A DNA stretch of 64,000 bases from Staphylococcus carnosus (GCF_900458435.1 NZ_UHCT01000001.1:496001-560000); one strand, 5' to 3'. Shown: positions 17,199-26,643, numbered from the stretch's first letter. Notes: generated by a model not told the origin, from the sequence alone. Program-made: numbers and translations.

Positions 17199-18195
17199 AA
17201 TACAAAAGCCAGGACTTTTTTCTACAATTCAAGATGAAGGACGCATCGGCTATCAAAAAGACGGATTTTCAGGTGCAGGTGCCTTAGATATTTATAGTTA
17301 TCGTTTGGGTCAAACTTTGATTGGAAATGATGGTCCAGCTATTGAAGCTACAATCATCGGACCGACATTAACTTTTTTAGAAGACGATACGATAGTAATT
17401 ACAGGCGCAGAATTTAAAGCTGAATTAAATGGAGAACCCGTGCCGCATCAAACTGTTATTCAAGTCTATAAAGGCGATGAACTTGCAATGAATGCGGCAA
17501 TTAAAGGTGCGCGCGGTTACTTATTCTTCGGTCATCCATTAGACGTACCTGAAGTAGCTGGAAGCTATTCAACGCACACACGTACAAAAATGGGCGGACA
17601 CGAAGGAAGAGCACTTAAAAAAGATGACTTTATTCATCAAAAACTAAATGAGAAATATCGTAAACATGTAGGGTTTACGAGTGAATTGGATTTAATCCAT
17701 GAAACAACAGATACAATTCGTATTGTAGAAGGACCTCAATATGATAGCTTTTCAGATGAAAGCCATGAAGGTTTAGTATCAGAACCATTTGAGATTTCTG
17801 AACAATCAGACCGTATGGGATTCCGTTTGAAAGGACCATCTGTTCCACCAAAAGAAAGTGCAGATATTATTTCAGAACCTGTTGCTTTAGGCAGCATTCA
17901 AGTACCAAATGACGGTAACCCTATTATTTTAATGAATGATAAGCAAACTGTCGGCGGTTATACAAAAATCGCAACTGTAACACAATTAGACTTAAGTGTG
18001 TTGGCACAAAAGAAACCTGGAGAAAAAATCAATTTTGAATGGGTTTCAATTGAAGATGCGATTAATGATTTAGAAGAGTATAACAATGGTTTCGAAGATA
18101 TATTGAAAAATGTAGAAACTGAACCATTATTTGATTTACGGGAATTACGAATTACGTCTAATCGTATTTGCGAATTACTAGAGGGGGAACAATAA
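17188..18195 (+). CDS. pxpC: 5-oxoprolinase subunit PxpC (KipA/allophanate hydrolase subunit 2 family)
   Basis: A 335-residue KipA-family protein (AHS2/CT_A_B domain). Motifs are KPGLFSTIQDEGRIGYQ at the N-terminus, SYSTHTRTKMGGHEGRALKKDD near residue 130, and QSDRMGFRLKG near 210. It forms a complex with PxpB in characterised systems. The gene overlaps pxpB by 11 nt and shares one base with the accB start (TAATG). This gives a chain of translational coupling that argues for joint action with the biotin proteins downstream. Confidence 0.85.
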   Translation: MSIRIQKPGLFSTIQDEGRIGYQKDGFSGAGALDIYSYRLGQTLIGNDGPAIEATIIGPTLTFLEDDTIVITGAEFKAELNGEPVPHQTVIQVYKGDELAMNAAIKGARGYLFFGHPLDVPEVAGSYSTHTRTKMGGHEGRALKKDDFIHQKLNEKYRKHVGFTSELDLIHETTDTIRIVEGPQYDSFSDESHEGLVSEPFEISEQSDRMGFRLKGPSVPPKESADIISEPVALGSIQVPNDGNPIILMNDKQTVGGYTKIATVTQLDLSVLAQKKPGEKINFEWVSIEDAINDLEEYNNGFEDILKNVETEPLFDLRELRITSNRICELLEGEQ

Positions 18196-18638
18196 TGAAA
18201 TTAGAAGAAATTAAAGATTTAATCAACTTAGTAAAAGAAAACGAAGTGAATAAATTTAAATATAAAGATGAAGAGCGTGAAATCGAATTAGATTTTTCAA
18301 CACCGCAACAATCACAACCTGCAGCGCAAATTCAAACACAAGCTACTTCAAATGCAACACCTGAAAGCAATAACGCTTCAGCATCAAATGAAGCACCAGC
18401 TGGTAAAACAGTAAATGCACCGATGGTAGGTACATTCTTCTTGCAAGATACAAAAGATTTAACAGAACCGCTTGTTAAAGTTGGCGACAAAGTCAGCAAA
18501 GGTGACGTTATCGGATATATCGAAGCGATGAAAGTAATGAACGAAGTAACGAGTGATGAGGATGGGGAAGTAGCAGCGATTTTAGTCGACCACGGAACAA
18601 ATGTCGAATATGATCAAGCATTGATTGAAGTTAAGTAA
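18195..18638 (+). CDS. accB: Biotin carboxyl carrier protein (second AccB-type)
   Basis: A 147-residue biotin carrier. It has an N-terminal MKLEEIKDLINLVKE helix, a Gln/Ala/Ser-rich linker (about residues 36-70), and a biotinyl domain with the EAMKVMNEV motif whose Lys (about residue 113) is the biotin attachment site. The ATG at 18195 follows GAGGGGG and overlaps the stop of pxpC. An upstream in-frame start lies inside pxpC. It is probably not the fatty-acid-synthesis AccB, because it is locked into the pxp operon; it more likely carries carboxybiotin for the Pxp proteins or a related enzyme. Confidence 0.85.
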   Translation: MKLEEIKDLINLVKENEVNKFKYKDEEREIELDFSTPQQSQPAAQIQTQATSNATPESNNASASNEAPAGKTVNAPMVGTFFLQDTKDLTEPLVKVGDKVSKGDVIGYIEAMKVMNEVTSDEDGEVAAILVDHGTNVEYDQALIEVK

Positions 18639-18653
18639 AGGGGTGTCAAATTC

Positions 18654-20012
18654 ATGGATCGTTGTTTAATTGCAAACAGAGGAGAAATCGCTGTACGTAT
18701 TATCCGTGCTTGTCGCGAATCAGGCGTTAAGACGGTAGCTGTATATGCGAAGGGAGATGAAAAAAGTCTGCATGTTAGTTTGGCAGACGAAGCCATCTGT
18801 ATTGGAGAAGCCAATCCTTTAGATAGCTATTTAAATATTGAACGTATTATTGCAGCAGCAGAAATTACAGGTGCAAATGCCATTCATCCAGGATATGGTT
18901 TCCTATCAGAAAGCCCAACTTTCGCACAAAAAGTAGAAGAAAATGATATCTACTTCATCGGACCGACAAGACGTACGATGGAAATGATGGGTGATAAAAT
19001 CACTGCACGACAAACTGTTGATAATGCCGGAGTTCCAATTATCCCAGGCTCAACAGGCGCAGTAAATTCAGTAGAAGAAATTAAAGAAATTGCAAAAGAA
19101 ATCGGTTATCCTGTCGTACTTAAAGCCGCAAGCGGCGGTGGCGGTAAAGGTATCCGTATCGTTAAAGAACCTGAAGATTTAGCAAAATCATTTAAAGAAG
19201 CACAAAGTGAAGGTAAAAAATATTTTAATGATGACCGTATTTACGTTGAAGCCTTTATTCCGGTAGCAAAACACGTTGAGGTTCAAGTTATCGGTGACGG
19301 TAAAGAAAATTATGTTCATTTAGGTGAACGTGATTGTTCTGTACAACGTAAAAACCAAAAATTAATTGAAGAATCACCTTGTGCAGCGTTGACTGATGAA
19401 AGACGTCGCGCTATTTGTGAAGATGCTGTTAAAGTAGCGAGAGCTTCTAACTACCGCAGTGCAGGAACGATTGAATTCTTAGTAACTGAAGATGCTTATT
19501 ATTTCATTGAAATGAACGCACGTATTCAAGTTGAACATACAGTAACTGAAATGCGCGCTGACCGTGATTTATTGCAAGCGCAATTATACTTAATGAAACA
19601 TGATGAGTTGCCATTTACACAAGATGATATCCACTTCACAGGTCATGTGATTGAAGCACGTATTAATGCTGAAAATCCAGAACGTAAATTCCAACCATCA
19701 CCAGGTAAAGTAAAAGCATTGCATTTACCGCAAGGTTTTAATGTACGTGTAGATTCATTACTATATCCTAATTACGTTGTATCGCCTTACTATGATTCAC
19801 TTGTTGCTAAAGTGATTGTTAAAGGCAGTGACCGTGCACATGCGATTGATAAATTGAAAGCGACATTAGATGAAATGGTTATTGACGGTTTCTCTACAAC
19901 TGCTGATTTCTTATATGCTGTATTGTCATATCCTGCATACGCAGATGGCGATGCTAGTGATGTAGATATTAAATTCTTAGACCGTCATCACATTATTAAG
20001 GGGGCTTCTTAA
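18654..20012 (+). CDS. accC: Biotin carboxylase (second AccC-type)
   Basis: A 452-residue biotin carboxylase that carboxylates biotin on the carrier protein using ATP and bicarbonate. It shows the N-terminal [20 protein letters not shown], the ATP-grasp glycine loop [11 protein letters not shown] (about residue 160), and the metal/bicarbonate segment [14 protein letters not shown] (about 285). The length matches AccC subunits. It starts 15 nt after accB and ends 1 nt before pxpA. No carboxyltransferase of the AccAD or PccB kind is present. PxpBC are the only candidates in the operon for the transfer half-reaction. Confidence 0.87.
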   Translation: MDRCLIANRGEIAVRIIRACRESGVKTVAVYAKGDEKSLHVSLADEAICIGEANPLDSYLNIERIIAAAEITGANAIHPGYGFLSESPTFAQKVEENDIYFIGPTRRTMEMMGDKITARQTVDNAGVPIIPGSTGAVNSVEEIKEIAKEIGYPVVLKAASGGGGKGIRIVKEPEDLAKSFKEAQSEGKKYFNDDRIYVEAFIPVAKHVEVQVIGDGKENYVHLGERDCSVQRKNQKLIEESPCAALTDERRRAICEDAVKVARASNYRSAGTIEFLVTEDAYYFIEMNARIQVEHTVTEMRADRDLLQAQLYLMKHDELPFTQDDIHFTGHVIEARINAENPERKFQPSPGKVKALHLPQGFNVRVDSLLYPNYVVSPYYDSLVAKVIVKGSDRAHAIDKLKATLDEMVIDGFSTTADFLYAVLSYPAYADGDASDVDIKFLDRHHIIKGAS

Positions 20013-20013
20013 A

Positions 20014-20772
20014 ATGCAAGTAGATTTAAATTGTGATTTAGGCGAAGCATTCGGTAATTATTCATTTGGCGGAGATCACCAAATTATTCCATTGATTACA
20101 TCAGCGAATATTGCATGTGGTTTTCATGCAGGTGATGAAAATGTTATGAACGAAACAGTTAAATTAGCTAAAGAACACGGAGTAGGTATTGGAGCACATC
20201 CTGGGTTCCATGATTTACAAGGATTTGGCCGTCGTAATATTGATATGGCTCCTGATGAAATTTATACATTAGTGGCATATCAATTAGGTGCATTATCTGC
20301 ATTCAGCCGAATTCATGATGTGAAAATTAATCATGTGAAACCACACGGTGCTTTATATAACATGGGTGCGCGTGACAAAGATATTGCACACGCAATCGCA
20401 CAAGCGGTATATGACGTGGACCCATCACTTATCTTAGTCGGATTATCTAATACATTGCTCATTTCAGAAGCTGAAGCTGTCGGCTTAAAAACAGCATCTG
20501 AAGTATTTGCAGATAGACGTTATGAATCAAACGGCCAATTAGTCAGTCGTAAAGAAAGTGACGCTGTCATCTCAGATACAGAAGCAGCAATTAATCAAGT
20601 GGTTAAGATGGTTAAAGACAACAAAGTTACAGCAAAAGATGGAACTGAAATAGATATTCAAGCAGATACAATTTGTGTGCATGGCGATGGTGCGCATGCG
20701 CTTGAATTTGTATCGAAAATCAGAGAAAGATTAACGAAAGAAGGTATTTCGATTACGAAACTAGGGGGTTAA
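20014..20772 (+). CDS. pxpA: 5-oxoprolinase subunit PxpA (LamB/YcsF family)
   Basis: A 252-residue LamB/YcsF-family protein, the third subunit of prokaryotic 5-oxoprolinase. It starts with the family hallmark [14 protein letters not shown], followed by [15 protein letters not shown] (about residue 30-45), [15 protein letters not shown] and [10 protein letters not shown]. It begins one base after accC and is followed 3 nt later by ycsG. Length and motifs match the family, and no lesion is seen. Confidence 0.88.
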   Translation: MQVDLNCDLGEAFGNYSFGGDHQIIPLITSANIACGFHAGDENVMNETVKLAKEHGVGIGAHPGFHDLQGFGRRNIDMAPDEIYTLVAYQLGALSAFSRIHDVKINHVKPHGALYNMGARDKDIAHAIAQAVYDVDPSLILVGLSNTLLISEAEAVGLKTASEVFADRRYESNGQLVSRKESDAVISDTEAAINQVVKMVKDNKVTAKDGTEIDIQADTICVHGDGAHALEFVSKIRERLTKEGISITKLGG

Positions 20773-20775
20773 TAT

Positions 20776-22005
20776 ATGGGAGAAAAGAACCAAACAAAGA
20801 CGGATTTCGAGTTCACAAAGGAGCATAAACGCCTGTTACTCGGATCAGTTTTCTTGATGGCAACATCAGCAATCGGACCAGCATTCTTAACACAAACTGC
20901 TGTATTTACAGCACAATTTGCAGCAAGTTTCGCGTTTGCGATTTTGCTATCAATTATTATTGATATCGGTGCACAAATCAACATTTGGCGTGTATTAGTA
21001 GTAACAGGTTTACGAGGACAAGAAATCGCGAATGAAATGGTAAAAGGACTTGGGACTTTTATCTCCATTCTGATAGCAATCGGCGGATTAGCATTCAACA
21101 TTGGTAATATCGCCGGTGCAGGACTCGGTTTAAATGCAATCTTTGGACTTGATGTAAAATGGGGCGCAGCGATTACAGCCGTTCTAGCAATTGGTGTATT
21201 CGTAAGTAAGAGCGGTCAAAAAGTTATGGACATTGTAACAATGGTTTTAGGGGTACTCATGATTTTAATTGTTGCTTATGTAATGGTGGTTTCAAATCCT
21301 CCATACTTAGAAGCAGCACATAGAATGGTATTACCAAAAAATCCTGCAGCATTAGTATTGCCGATTATCACACTGGTCGGTGGTACAGTAGGTGGTTACA
21401 TTACTTTCGCAGGTGCACACAGAATTTTAGACTCTGGCATTAAAGGTAAAGAATATTTACCATTTGTTAACCAATCAGCAATTTCTGGTATCTTAACTAC
21501 TGGTGTAATGCGTGGTCTATTATTCTTAGCAGTATTAGGTGTAGTTGTAACAGGTGTTACTTTAGATCCTGAAAACCCACCTGCATCTGTATTCCAACAT
21601 GCTTTAGGACCTATTGGTAAAAATATTTTCGGTGTTGTATTATTTGCAGCAGCATTATCTTCAGTAATCGGTTCTGCTTATACAAGTGCAACATTCTTAA
21701 AAACATTGAGTAAATCATTAATGAAACGTAGTAACTTAATCGTTATCACATTTATCGTTGTTTCAACATTAATCTTCTTATTCATCGGTAAACCAATCAA
21801 ATTATTGATTATTGCTGGTGCATTGAACGGCTTGATCTTACCAATTACATTAGGTACGATTCTTGTCGCGAGTAAGAAAAAGTCGATTGTCGGAGACTAT
21901 AAACATCCAACTTGGATGCTAGTATTCGGTATCATCGCAGTTGTTGTTACAATTATTACAGGCATCTTCTCATTCCAAGGACTTGCAGAGCTTTGGAGTT
22001 CATAA
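20776..22005 (+). CDS. ycsG: NRAMP-like transporter (YcsG family)
   Basis: A 409-residue polytopic membrane protein of the NRAMP/YcsG group with about 11 hydrophobic helices. Members of this branch, found with pxp genes in many Firmicutes, are thought to import the substrate of the pathway (5-oxoproline or a related acid) rather than manganese. In this sequence helix 1 carries TSAIGPAFLTQTAVFT and helix 6 carries GGTVGGYITFAGAH, so the classical DPGN and MPH metal motifs are absent. Substrate is inference from position. Confidence 0.75.
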   Translation: MGEKNQTKTDFEFTKEHKRLLLGSVFLMATSAIGPAFLTQTAVFTAQFAASFAFAILLSIIIDIGAQINIWRVLVVTGLRGQEIANEMVKGLGTFISILIAIGGLAFNIGNIAGAGLGLNAIFGLDVKWGAAITAVLAIGVFVSKSGQKVMDIVTMVLGVLMILIVAYVMVVSNPPYLEAAHRMVLPKNPAALVLPIITLVGGTVGGYITFAGAHRILDSGIKGKEYLPFVNQSAISGILTTGVMRGLLFLAVLGVVVTGVTLDPENPPASVFQHALGPIGKNIFGVVLFAAALSSVIGSAYTSATFLKTLSKSLMKRSNLIVITFIVVSTLIFLFIGKPIKLLIIAGALNGLILPITLGTILVASKKKSIVGDYKHPTWMLVFGIIAVVVTIITGIFSFQGLAELWSS

Positions 22006-22021
22006 GAAGATTAAAATCAAA

Positions 22022-22051
22022 GGCACGGGCAATATTGCTCGTGTCTTTTTT
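22022..22051 (+). terminator. Terminator of the pxp operon
   Basis: GGCACGGGCAAT/ATTGCTCGTGTC (22022-22045, mostly paired, G-U allowed), followed by six T. Confidence 0.75.
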
Positions 22052-22122
22052 GTACATATTCTCAAAACTTTTATAAATCTAAGATAATTGAGCGCAAGAT
22101 GTATATTCTGATAGATAAACGT

Positions 22123-22150
22123 TATAATAACAGTAATGTAAGCGCATAAA
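22123..22150 (+). promoter_or_regulatory. Possible -10 box and CcpA (cre-like) site for xylB
   Basis: TATAAT at 22123-22128 is followed by ATGTAAGCGCATAAA at 22136-22150. This fits the catabolite-responsive element consensus apart from one fixed position. No good -35 box is visible. A carbon-catabolite-controlled sugar kinase would make sense. Confidence 0.3.
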
Positions 22151-22182
22151 TAGAGACTGCTTAAGAGAGAAGGGTGAAATAA

Positions 22183-23679
22183 ATGGGAAAAGAAGCAGTG
22201 CTTGGTATTGATTTAGGTACAAGTGCAATTAAATTATTGGCAGTAGCAAAAGATGGAGAAGTATTAGGCGTTCAAACTGAACCGTTATCGTTATATCAAG
22301 AATATCCAGGATACTCTGAACAAAATCCGGATGAGTGGAATGCAGCCATGCAACAAGGCTTGAAAAATTTATTAATACAACCTCAAATGGAAGGAGTAGA
22401 AATTAAGGGTGTATCATTTTCAGGTCAAATGCATGGATTAGTCTTATTAGATGAGACAGGAAGACCATTAAGAAATGCTATTTTATGGAATGATACACGT
22501 ACTACACCGCAATGTGAGACAATCAAAGCTAAAAAAGGAGAGCAAGTACTCGGTAATCCAGTAGTGGAAGGATTTACATTGACTAAGTTGTTGTGGGTAA
22601 AAGAAAATGAACCTGAATTATGGAAAAAAGCAGCAACCTTTTTATTGCCTAAAGATTATCTCCGCTATTGTTTAACAGGGGAAATCTACACAGAATACTC
22701 AGATGCAGCAGCAACGATGTTATTAAATCCGCAAACAAAAGCATGGGATAAAATGTTAGGTGAAGAATTTGGTATTCCTGATATTTATCCAGATGTTATT
22801 CAATCACATGATGAAGCAGGAACTTTTAATGCTGCATTAGCAGCAGAATTAGGATTAGATGCTAATACTCCAGTGTTTGCAGGTGGCGCTGATAATGCTT
22901 GCGGCGCTTTAGGATCTGGTGTGATTCGTCCTAATGATGCAATTTGCAGTATCGGTACATCAGGGGTTTTACTAATTTGTGAGTCAATAGGTGGCGCAGA
23001 AGGTTATGGACATAAAATTCACTTGATGAATCATGCGGTTGCAGATGTTAATTATTTAATGGGGGTTACATTAAGTGCTGGTTATAGTTTGAGCTGGTTT
23101 AAACGCGAATTTTATCCTGATGATAGCTTTGAAAAAATGCTGGAAGAAGCACAAGAAGCTGGAATTGGCGGTCATGGTTTGATTTTTGCACCGTATTTAG
23201 CAGGTGAACGTACACCGCATGGAGATGCATCAATTCGTGGAAGCTTTATTGGAATTAGCGGTTCAAATACACGCGGTGACTTTGCACGCGCAGTTGTAGA
23301 AGGTATTACATATTCTTTATACGACTCTTTAATTTATTTGCGCGGTGTTGGTAAAAATGTAACTAAGATAGTATCAACTGGCGGGGGCGCAAAAAGTAAT
23401 TTTTGGTTACAGTTACAAGCAGATGTTTTTAATGCTGAAATTTATAAATTGAAACATGAAGAAGGACCAAGTATGGGTGCTGCAATGCTTGCAGCATATG
23501 GATTAGGATGGTATCCAAGTCTCTCTGCATGTGCAGAACAATTTATTCATTTTACAGAAACATTCAAACCTGATTTAAAGCGACATAAGACATATGAAAG
23601 GTATTTCCGTATTTATCATCAAGCTTATAAGGCAACAAGACGTATGACAAAAGATTTATTGGAACTTCAAAAAGACTAA
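22183..23679 (+). CDS. xylB: Xylulokinase (FGGY family)
   Basis: A 498-residue FGGY carbohydrate kinase. The N-terminal phosphate loop GIDLGTSAIK, the QMHGLVLLD segment typical of xylulokinases (about residue 85), WNDTRT, the catalytic GGADNACGALG region (about 235), and STGGGAKSNFWLQLQADV near 400 are present. It would phosphorylate D-xylulose with ATP for the pentose phosphate pathway. No xylose isomerase, regulator or transporter is adjacent, so the true sugar could be another pentulose or gluconate. AGAAGGG precedes the ATG. Confidence 0.8.
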   Translation: MGKEAVLGIDLGTSAIKLLAVAKDGEVLGVQTEPLSLYQEYPGYSEQNPDEWNAAMQQGLKNLLIQPQMEGVEIKGVSFSGQMHGLVLLDETGRPLRNAILWNDTRTTPQCETIKAKKGEQVLGNPVVEGFTLTKLLWVKENEPELWKKAATFLLPKDYLRYCLTGEIYTEYSDAAATMLLNPQTKAWDKMLGEEFGIPDIYPDVIQSHDEAGTFNAALAAELGLDANTPVFAGGADNACGALGSGVIRPNDAICSIGTSGVLLICESIGGAEGYGHKIHLMNHAVADVNYLMGVTLSAGYSLSWFKREFYPDDSFEKMLEEAQEAGIGGHGLIFAPYLAGERTPHGDASIRGSFIGISGSNTRGDFARAVVEGITYSLYDSLIYLRGVGKNVTKIVSTGGGAKSNFWLQLQADVFNAEIYKLKHEEGPSMGAAMLAAYGLGWYPSLSACAEQFIHFTETFKPDLKRHKTYERYFRIYHQAYKATRRMTKDLLELQKD

Positions 23680-23680
23680 A

Positions 23681-23719
23681 AAATAATCCCCTGACAATTG
23701 AAATGTCAGGGGATTATTT
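23681..23719. terminator. Strong bidirectional terminator, xylB / small membrane gene
   Basis: Perfect 16-bp arms (23681-23696 and 23704-23719) around a 7-nt loop. The ends of the arms supply the A/T tracts for both directions. Confidence 0.85.
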
Positions 23720-23730
23720 CGAATTACAGA

Positions 23731-23910
23731 TTATTTACCATTTTTCTCTAAATAATAACCAATCCATGCACCTGCTGGAACACCAATGATAGGTGTAGTG
23801 ATAACGCTTAATACCACAATAGAAGCAATCATAATAAGCCCGTTTTTAGAACCGAAACGCATGTGTTTAATCGTTTCAACCATGTCTCCAATATATTCTT
23901 TAAATGACAT
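23731..23910 (-). CDS. Small membrane protein of unknown function
   Basis: A 59-residue protein with an amphipathic start (MSFKEYIGDMVETIKHMRFG) and one long hydrophobic hairpin (about residues 22-54) rich in Ile/Val with GVPAGAWIGYYL. The ATG at 23910 has a strong AGGAGGG site; the longer frame upstream lacks one. It shares a terminator with xylB. The strong ribosome binding site and tidy gene layout support a real gene. No function recognised. Confidence 0.65.
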   Translation of the reverse strand: MSFKEYIGDMVETIKHMRFGSKNGLIMIASIVVLSVITTPIIGVPAGAWIGYYLEKNGK

Positions 23911-24031
23911 AATATTCCCTCCTAGCAATTTATTTTTTCTTATTAGTATTCATCTATAATATATCATGAATTCCAAAAAATTGATATGATAATGCTATAT
24001 AGAGGTCGATATAGAGAGGAAGATGACGTAT

Positions 24032-24607
24032 ATGGAATTTGAATATCTCGCTGAAGAAACTGAACGTCTAATGATACGCCCTTTACAAAAGTCTGATTAT
24101 CAACAGTGGCTTAATGGTTTTTGCGGTCGCCTGGAATCTCAATCACCATACGATGAAGGACGATTAGATATGTCGATTTGTACAAAGGGATGGTATGAAC
24201 AATTAGTAGAGAAGCATCATCAATTTATAAAAAAGGATGAAATATACATATTCGGCATTTTTCGCAAAGCGGATGGTATACATGTCGGTAATTTGGATAT
24301 TGTGACATTATCACGCAGTCATTTCCAATGGGCGGAATGCGGCTACACAATCCATAACCAATTTTGGCGCAACGGTTACGCTTTTGAAGCATTGACAGCA
24401 ATGTTGAAAATTGCTGATAAGCGTTTAAAATATCATCGTATTGAGGCGCATGTAAATATTGGCAACCAACCTTCAGCGAAATTGCTGGAGAAAGCAGGAT
24501 TCAAATATGAATGTACACGCGAAAAATTTATTTTTGAAAATGGAGAGTGGGCAGATCATTTAGTTTATGCTAAAACATTGAATAATTTGCCTCCGTTGAA
24601 TATATGA
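24032..24607 (+). CDS. GNAT-family N-acetyltransferase (RimJ/RimL type)
   Basis: A 191-residue acetyltransferase. The N-terminal ERLMIRPLQKSDYQQWL and the C-terminal acetyl-CoA motif region GYTIHNQFWRNGYAFEALTAML, then HRIEAHVNIGNQPSAKLLEKAGF, are typical of RimJ/RimL-like enzymes that acetylate protein N-termini, antibiotics or small amines. The ATG at 24032 is preferred because GAGAGGA lies about 11 nt before it; an in-frame ATG at 24023 is too close. The acceptor substrate is unknown. Confidence 0.75.
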   Translation: MEFEYLAEETERLMIRPLQKSDYQQWLNGFCGRLESQSPYDEGRLDMSICTKGWYEQLVEKHHQFIKKDEIYIFGIFRKADGIHVGNLDIVTLSRSHFQWAECGYTIHNQFWRNGYAFEALTAMLKIADKRLKYHRIEAHVNIGNQPSAKLLEKAGFKYECTREKFIFENGEWADHLVYAKTLNNLPPLNI

Positions 24608-24717
24608 TTTAATTTTTTACAAAATTTTTAAAAACATAAGACTGAAAATTATGTATACTATAATTAAGTAATTATCGGAAAGGTAGTAAGAAAGTCAGGA
24701 GGTCAAGTTCAAACATC

Positions 24718-25326
24718 ATGAAAGGGAGAATTCTAGTTTCATCAGATATTCATGGTCATGGAGCAGCCTTGGCCAAACTCTTAAAATATGTGGATTATAA
24801 TCCCAAAAGGGATCAATTAGTACTATTGGGAGATTATGTCAATAATGGACCAGATTCAACAGGGACTTTGAAAATGGTTAAGAAATTACATAATGAAGGT
24901 GCAATTGTATTATTAGGCAACCATGATGTACGTTGGATGAAATCAAAAGAAAAGCGTAAGCGAAAATGGCGTGCAGTGCTACAAGGTTTTGATAGTATGG
25001 CTAAAATTGATAACTATTTATTTGTGCATGCGGGTGTTAATCCTTCCAAATCTTTATCTAAGCAAAAATTATCCGAAGTGACAGGCTTTGAATCCGATGT
25101 TGAATTATCACGTAAAATTAAAGGTAAATGGCTTGTACACGGACATGTACCGACACGTCGATATGGTGCTAAAAAGAATAAAATTCATGTTAAAGGACGT
25201 ACTATTGATGTGGATACAGGTGCAGGACATGGCAAGCATTTATCGCTGGTTGATTTAACCCATCAGCAAGTATGTGCAATTGAAGTTGAACATGCGAAAA
25301 AAGTGTATGAATATAGTTTTGGATAA
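24718..25326 (+). CDS. Metallophosphoesterase (serine/threonine phosphatase-like)
   Basis: A 202-residue calcineurin-type phosphoesterase. Metal-binding motifs are SSDIHGHGAAL (DxH, residues 8-16), LGDYVNNGPDS (GDxxxxG, about 40), LLGNHDVRWM (GNHD, about 68), and the later VHAGVNP and VHGHVPTRR His motifs. It resembles PrpE/ApaH-like bacterial phosphatases that act on phosphoproteins or dinucleoside polyphosphates. A CAGGAGGTC motif about 16 nt upstream is further away than usual. It ends in a strong shared terminator. Confidence 0.78.
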   Translation: MKGRILVSSDIHGHGAALAKLLKYVDYNPKRDQLVLLGDYVNNGPDSTGTLKMVKKLHNEGAIVLLGNHDVRWMKSKEKRKRKWRAVLQGFDSMAKIDNYLFVHAGVNPSKSLSKQKLSEVTGFESDVELSRKIKGKWLVHGHVPTRRYGAKKNKIHVKGRTIDVDTGAGHGKHLSLVDLTHQQVCAIEVEHAKKVYEYSFG

Positions 25327-25376
25327 AATCAGAGACCCTAAAGATTGTAATTAGCAGCTTCAGGGTCTCTGATTTT
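25325..25376. terminator. Bidirectional terminator, phosphatase / HAAS gene
   Basis: Perfect 15-bp arms AAAATCAGAGACCCT and complement (25325-25339, 25362-25376). They overlap the stop region of the minus-strand gene. Confidence 0.85.
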
Positions 25377-26155
25377 TAATCTGTATTTTTTCTAATGTAA
25401 ATAAAATTAGCTATAATACTAATGCCAATTAACCCAAATAATATAAATGCACTTGTTATTTTAGCCTGTTGGCTTTGAACATTGCCTTGGAAAATGATAA
25501 GTGTGATTAGTTCCGGCAAGGTAAGGATGATGATTGCAGCAAAAAGCGGCCAATATTTAAACCAGGCTGTAACAGCTAACAGTATTAAAGCTATTACAAA
25601 TCCAACTATCATGCTTGATACAGAGGATAAAGTGAATAAAGTATAAATAGGCCAAGTTTTAGCAATATAAGCACTACCGATAAATACAGCCATGCCGATG
25701 ACTCCCAAAATCAAACAGATTGCATAAATTTTAAGAGGTATTTTATTTTCACTATCAATTTGACTGCCATAGTGAACAACGATATATTTTATAACTTTCC
25801 AAAAAAGAATGCTTACTAAAATGACGATTACGAATTGAATTAACTTTCCAATGGTAAAAGTGAAGGGACCTTGGAAAAAATCTGGCATCAACAAGATAAT
25901 GAATAAAAAGCCTATGATACCTAATATGAATTTAAGATAAGTTGAATCTAGCGGCATTTCATTAGATATTTTGTTGATATAGGATTTTACTGATCCACCA
26001 GTAATATCATCAATATTATCGCCTCGTTTTTCAGCTTCCATCAAATGATCACGTAATTCATCTTCAATTTCATTGATAGTCGAGTCTTCTTTGCCACGCT
26101 CCATCAAGGTAGTACGTAAACGCCAGAGGAATTCTTCTGATTTTTTACTTAGCAT
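25376..26155 (-). CDS. HAAS-domain membrane protein, PadR partner
   Basis: A 259-residue protein. It has a cytosolic N-terminal helical domain (residues 1-70: FLWRLRTTLMERGKED and EIEDELRDHLMEAEKRG) matching the HAAS/DUF1700 signalling type that is usually encoded next to PadR regulators. Six or so hydrophobic helices follow. It overlaps the padR gene by 11 nt, so the pair is co-translated. The likely role is a membrane sensor or effector controlled by the PadR repressor. Its ligand is unknown. Confidence 0.7.
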   Translation of the reverse strand: MLSKKSEEFLWRLRTTLMERGKEDSTINEIEDELRDHLMEAEKRGDNIDDITGGSVKSYINKISNEMPLDSTYLKFILGIIGFLFIILLMPDFFQGPFTFTIGKLIQFVIVILVSILFWKVIKYIVVHYGSQIDSENKIPLKIYAICLILGVIGMAVFIGSAYIAKTWPIYTLFTLSSVSSMIVGFVIALILLAVTAWFKYWPLFAAIIILTLPELITLIIFQGNVQSQQAKITSAFILFGLIGISIIANFIYIRKNTD

Positions 26156-26483
26156 CTTTGTCTCTCCTTAAAATATTATTCATGCCGTGATTCAGTGCAT
26201 GCCATTTTACAGTAAAAGCTTGCAGTTCTTTACGGCCTGATTCCGTGATTGTGTAATATTTTCGCTTTGGTCCACCGTTATCTGATTTGCGCATTTCACT
26301 TTGAACATAGCCTTTTTTACTTAGTCGAAGCAGTACTGGATAAATGCTGCCATCACTGATTTCAGGAAATTGTTGTGCTTTTAGTTTTTCTAATATTTCA
26401 TATCCATAAGTCTCTCCGTGCGCAATTAAACCTAGGATAGCGCCATCAAGCAGACCTTTCATCAATTGATTGGAAATTGTCAT
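26145..26483 (-). CDS. PadR-family transcriptional regulator
   Basis: A 112-residue winged-helix regulator. LLDGAILGLIAHGETYGYEIL and ISDGSIYPVLLRLSKKGYVQSEM give the PadR DNA-binding domain. GPKRKYYTITESGRKEL forms the wing, and the C-terminal helix supports dimerisation. GAGGTG precedes the ATG. An inverted repeat in the promoter region (26529-26566) suggests autoregulation. Confidence 0.85.
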   Translation of the reverse strand: MTISNQLMKGLLDGAILGLIAHGETYGYEILEKLKAQQFPEISDGSIYPVLLRLSKKGYVQSEMRKSDNGGPKRKYYTITESGRKELQAFTVKWHALNHGMNNILRRDKDAK

Positions 26484-26528
26484 CTTTTCACCTCGTTAAG
26501 ATAGCGGTGAAGTAACTATATTATAATA

Positions 26529-26566
26529 TAAGGTAGTTGAAAGGTTAGGATTTGTCAACTATCTTA
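26529..26566. promoter_or_regulatory. Inverted repeat, probable PadR operator
   Basis: TAAGGTAGTTGA (26529-26540) and TCAACTATCTTA (26555-26566) form 12-bp arms with one mismatch, about 45-80 bp upstream of padR. The right arm contains TTGACA on the minus strand, a likely -35 box, so binding would block the promoter. Confidence 0.5.
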
Positions 26567-26643
26567 CATTAAAATATAGTGGGGGGTCTTTCTAATAACT
26601 GTTGGTTCAAGCCCTTTCTAGAGTACGACTTAGAGATACAAAA

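Noticed and set aside
16467..20772. Naming the pxp/acc operon a urea carboxylase/allophanate hydrolase
   Set aside because: No allophanate hydrolase amidase domain is present, and pxpA points to 5-oxoproline. The architectural likeness is kept only as a mechanistic hypothesis.
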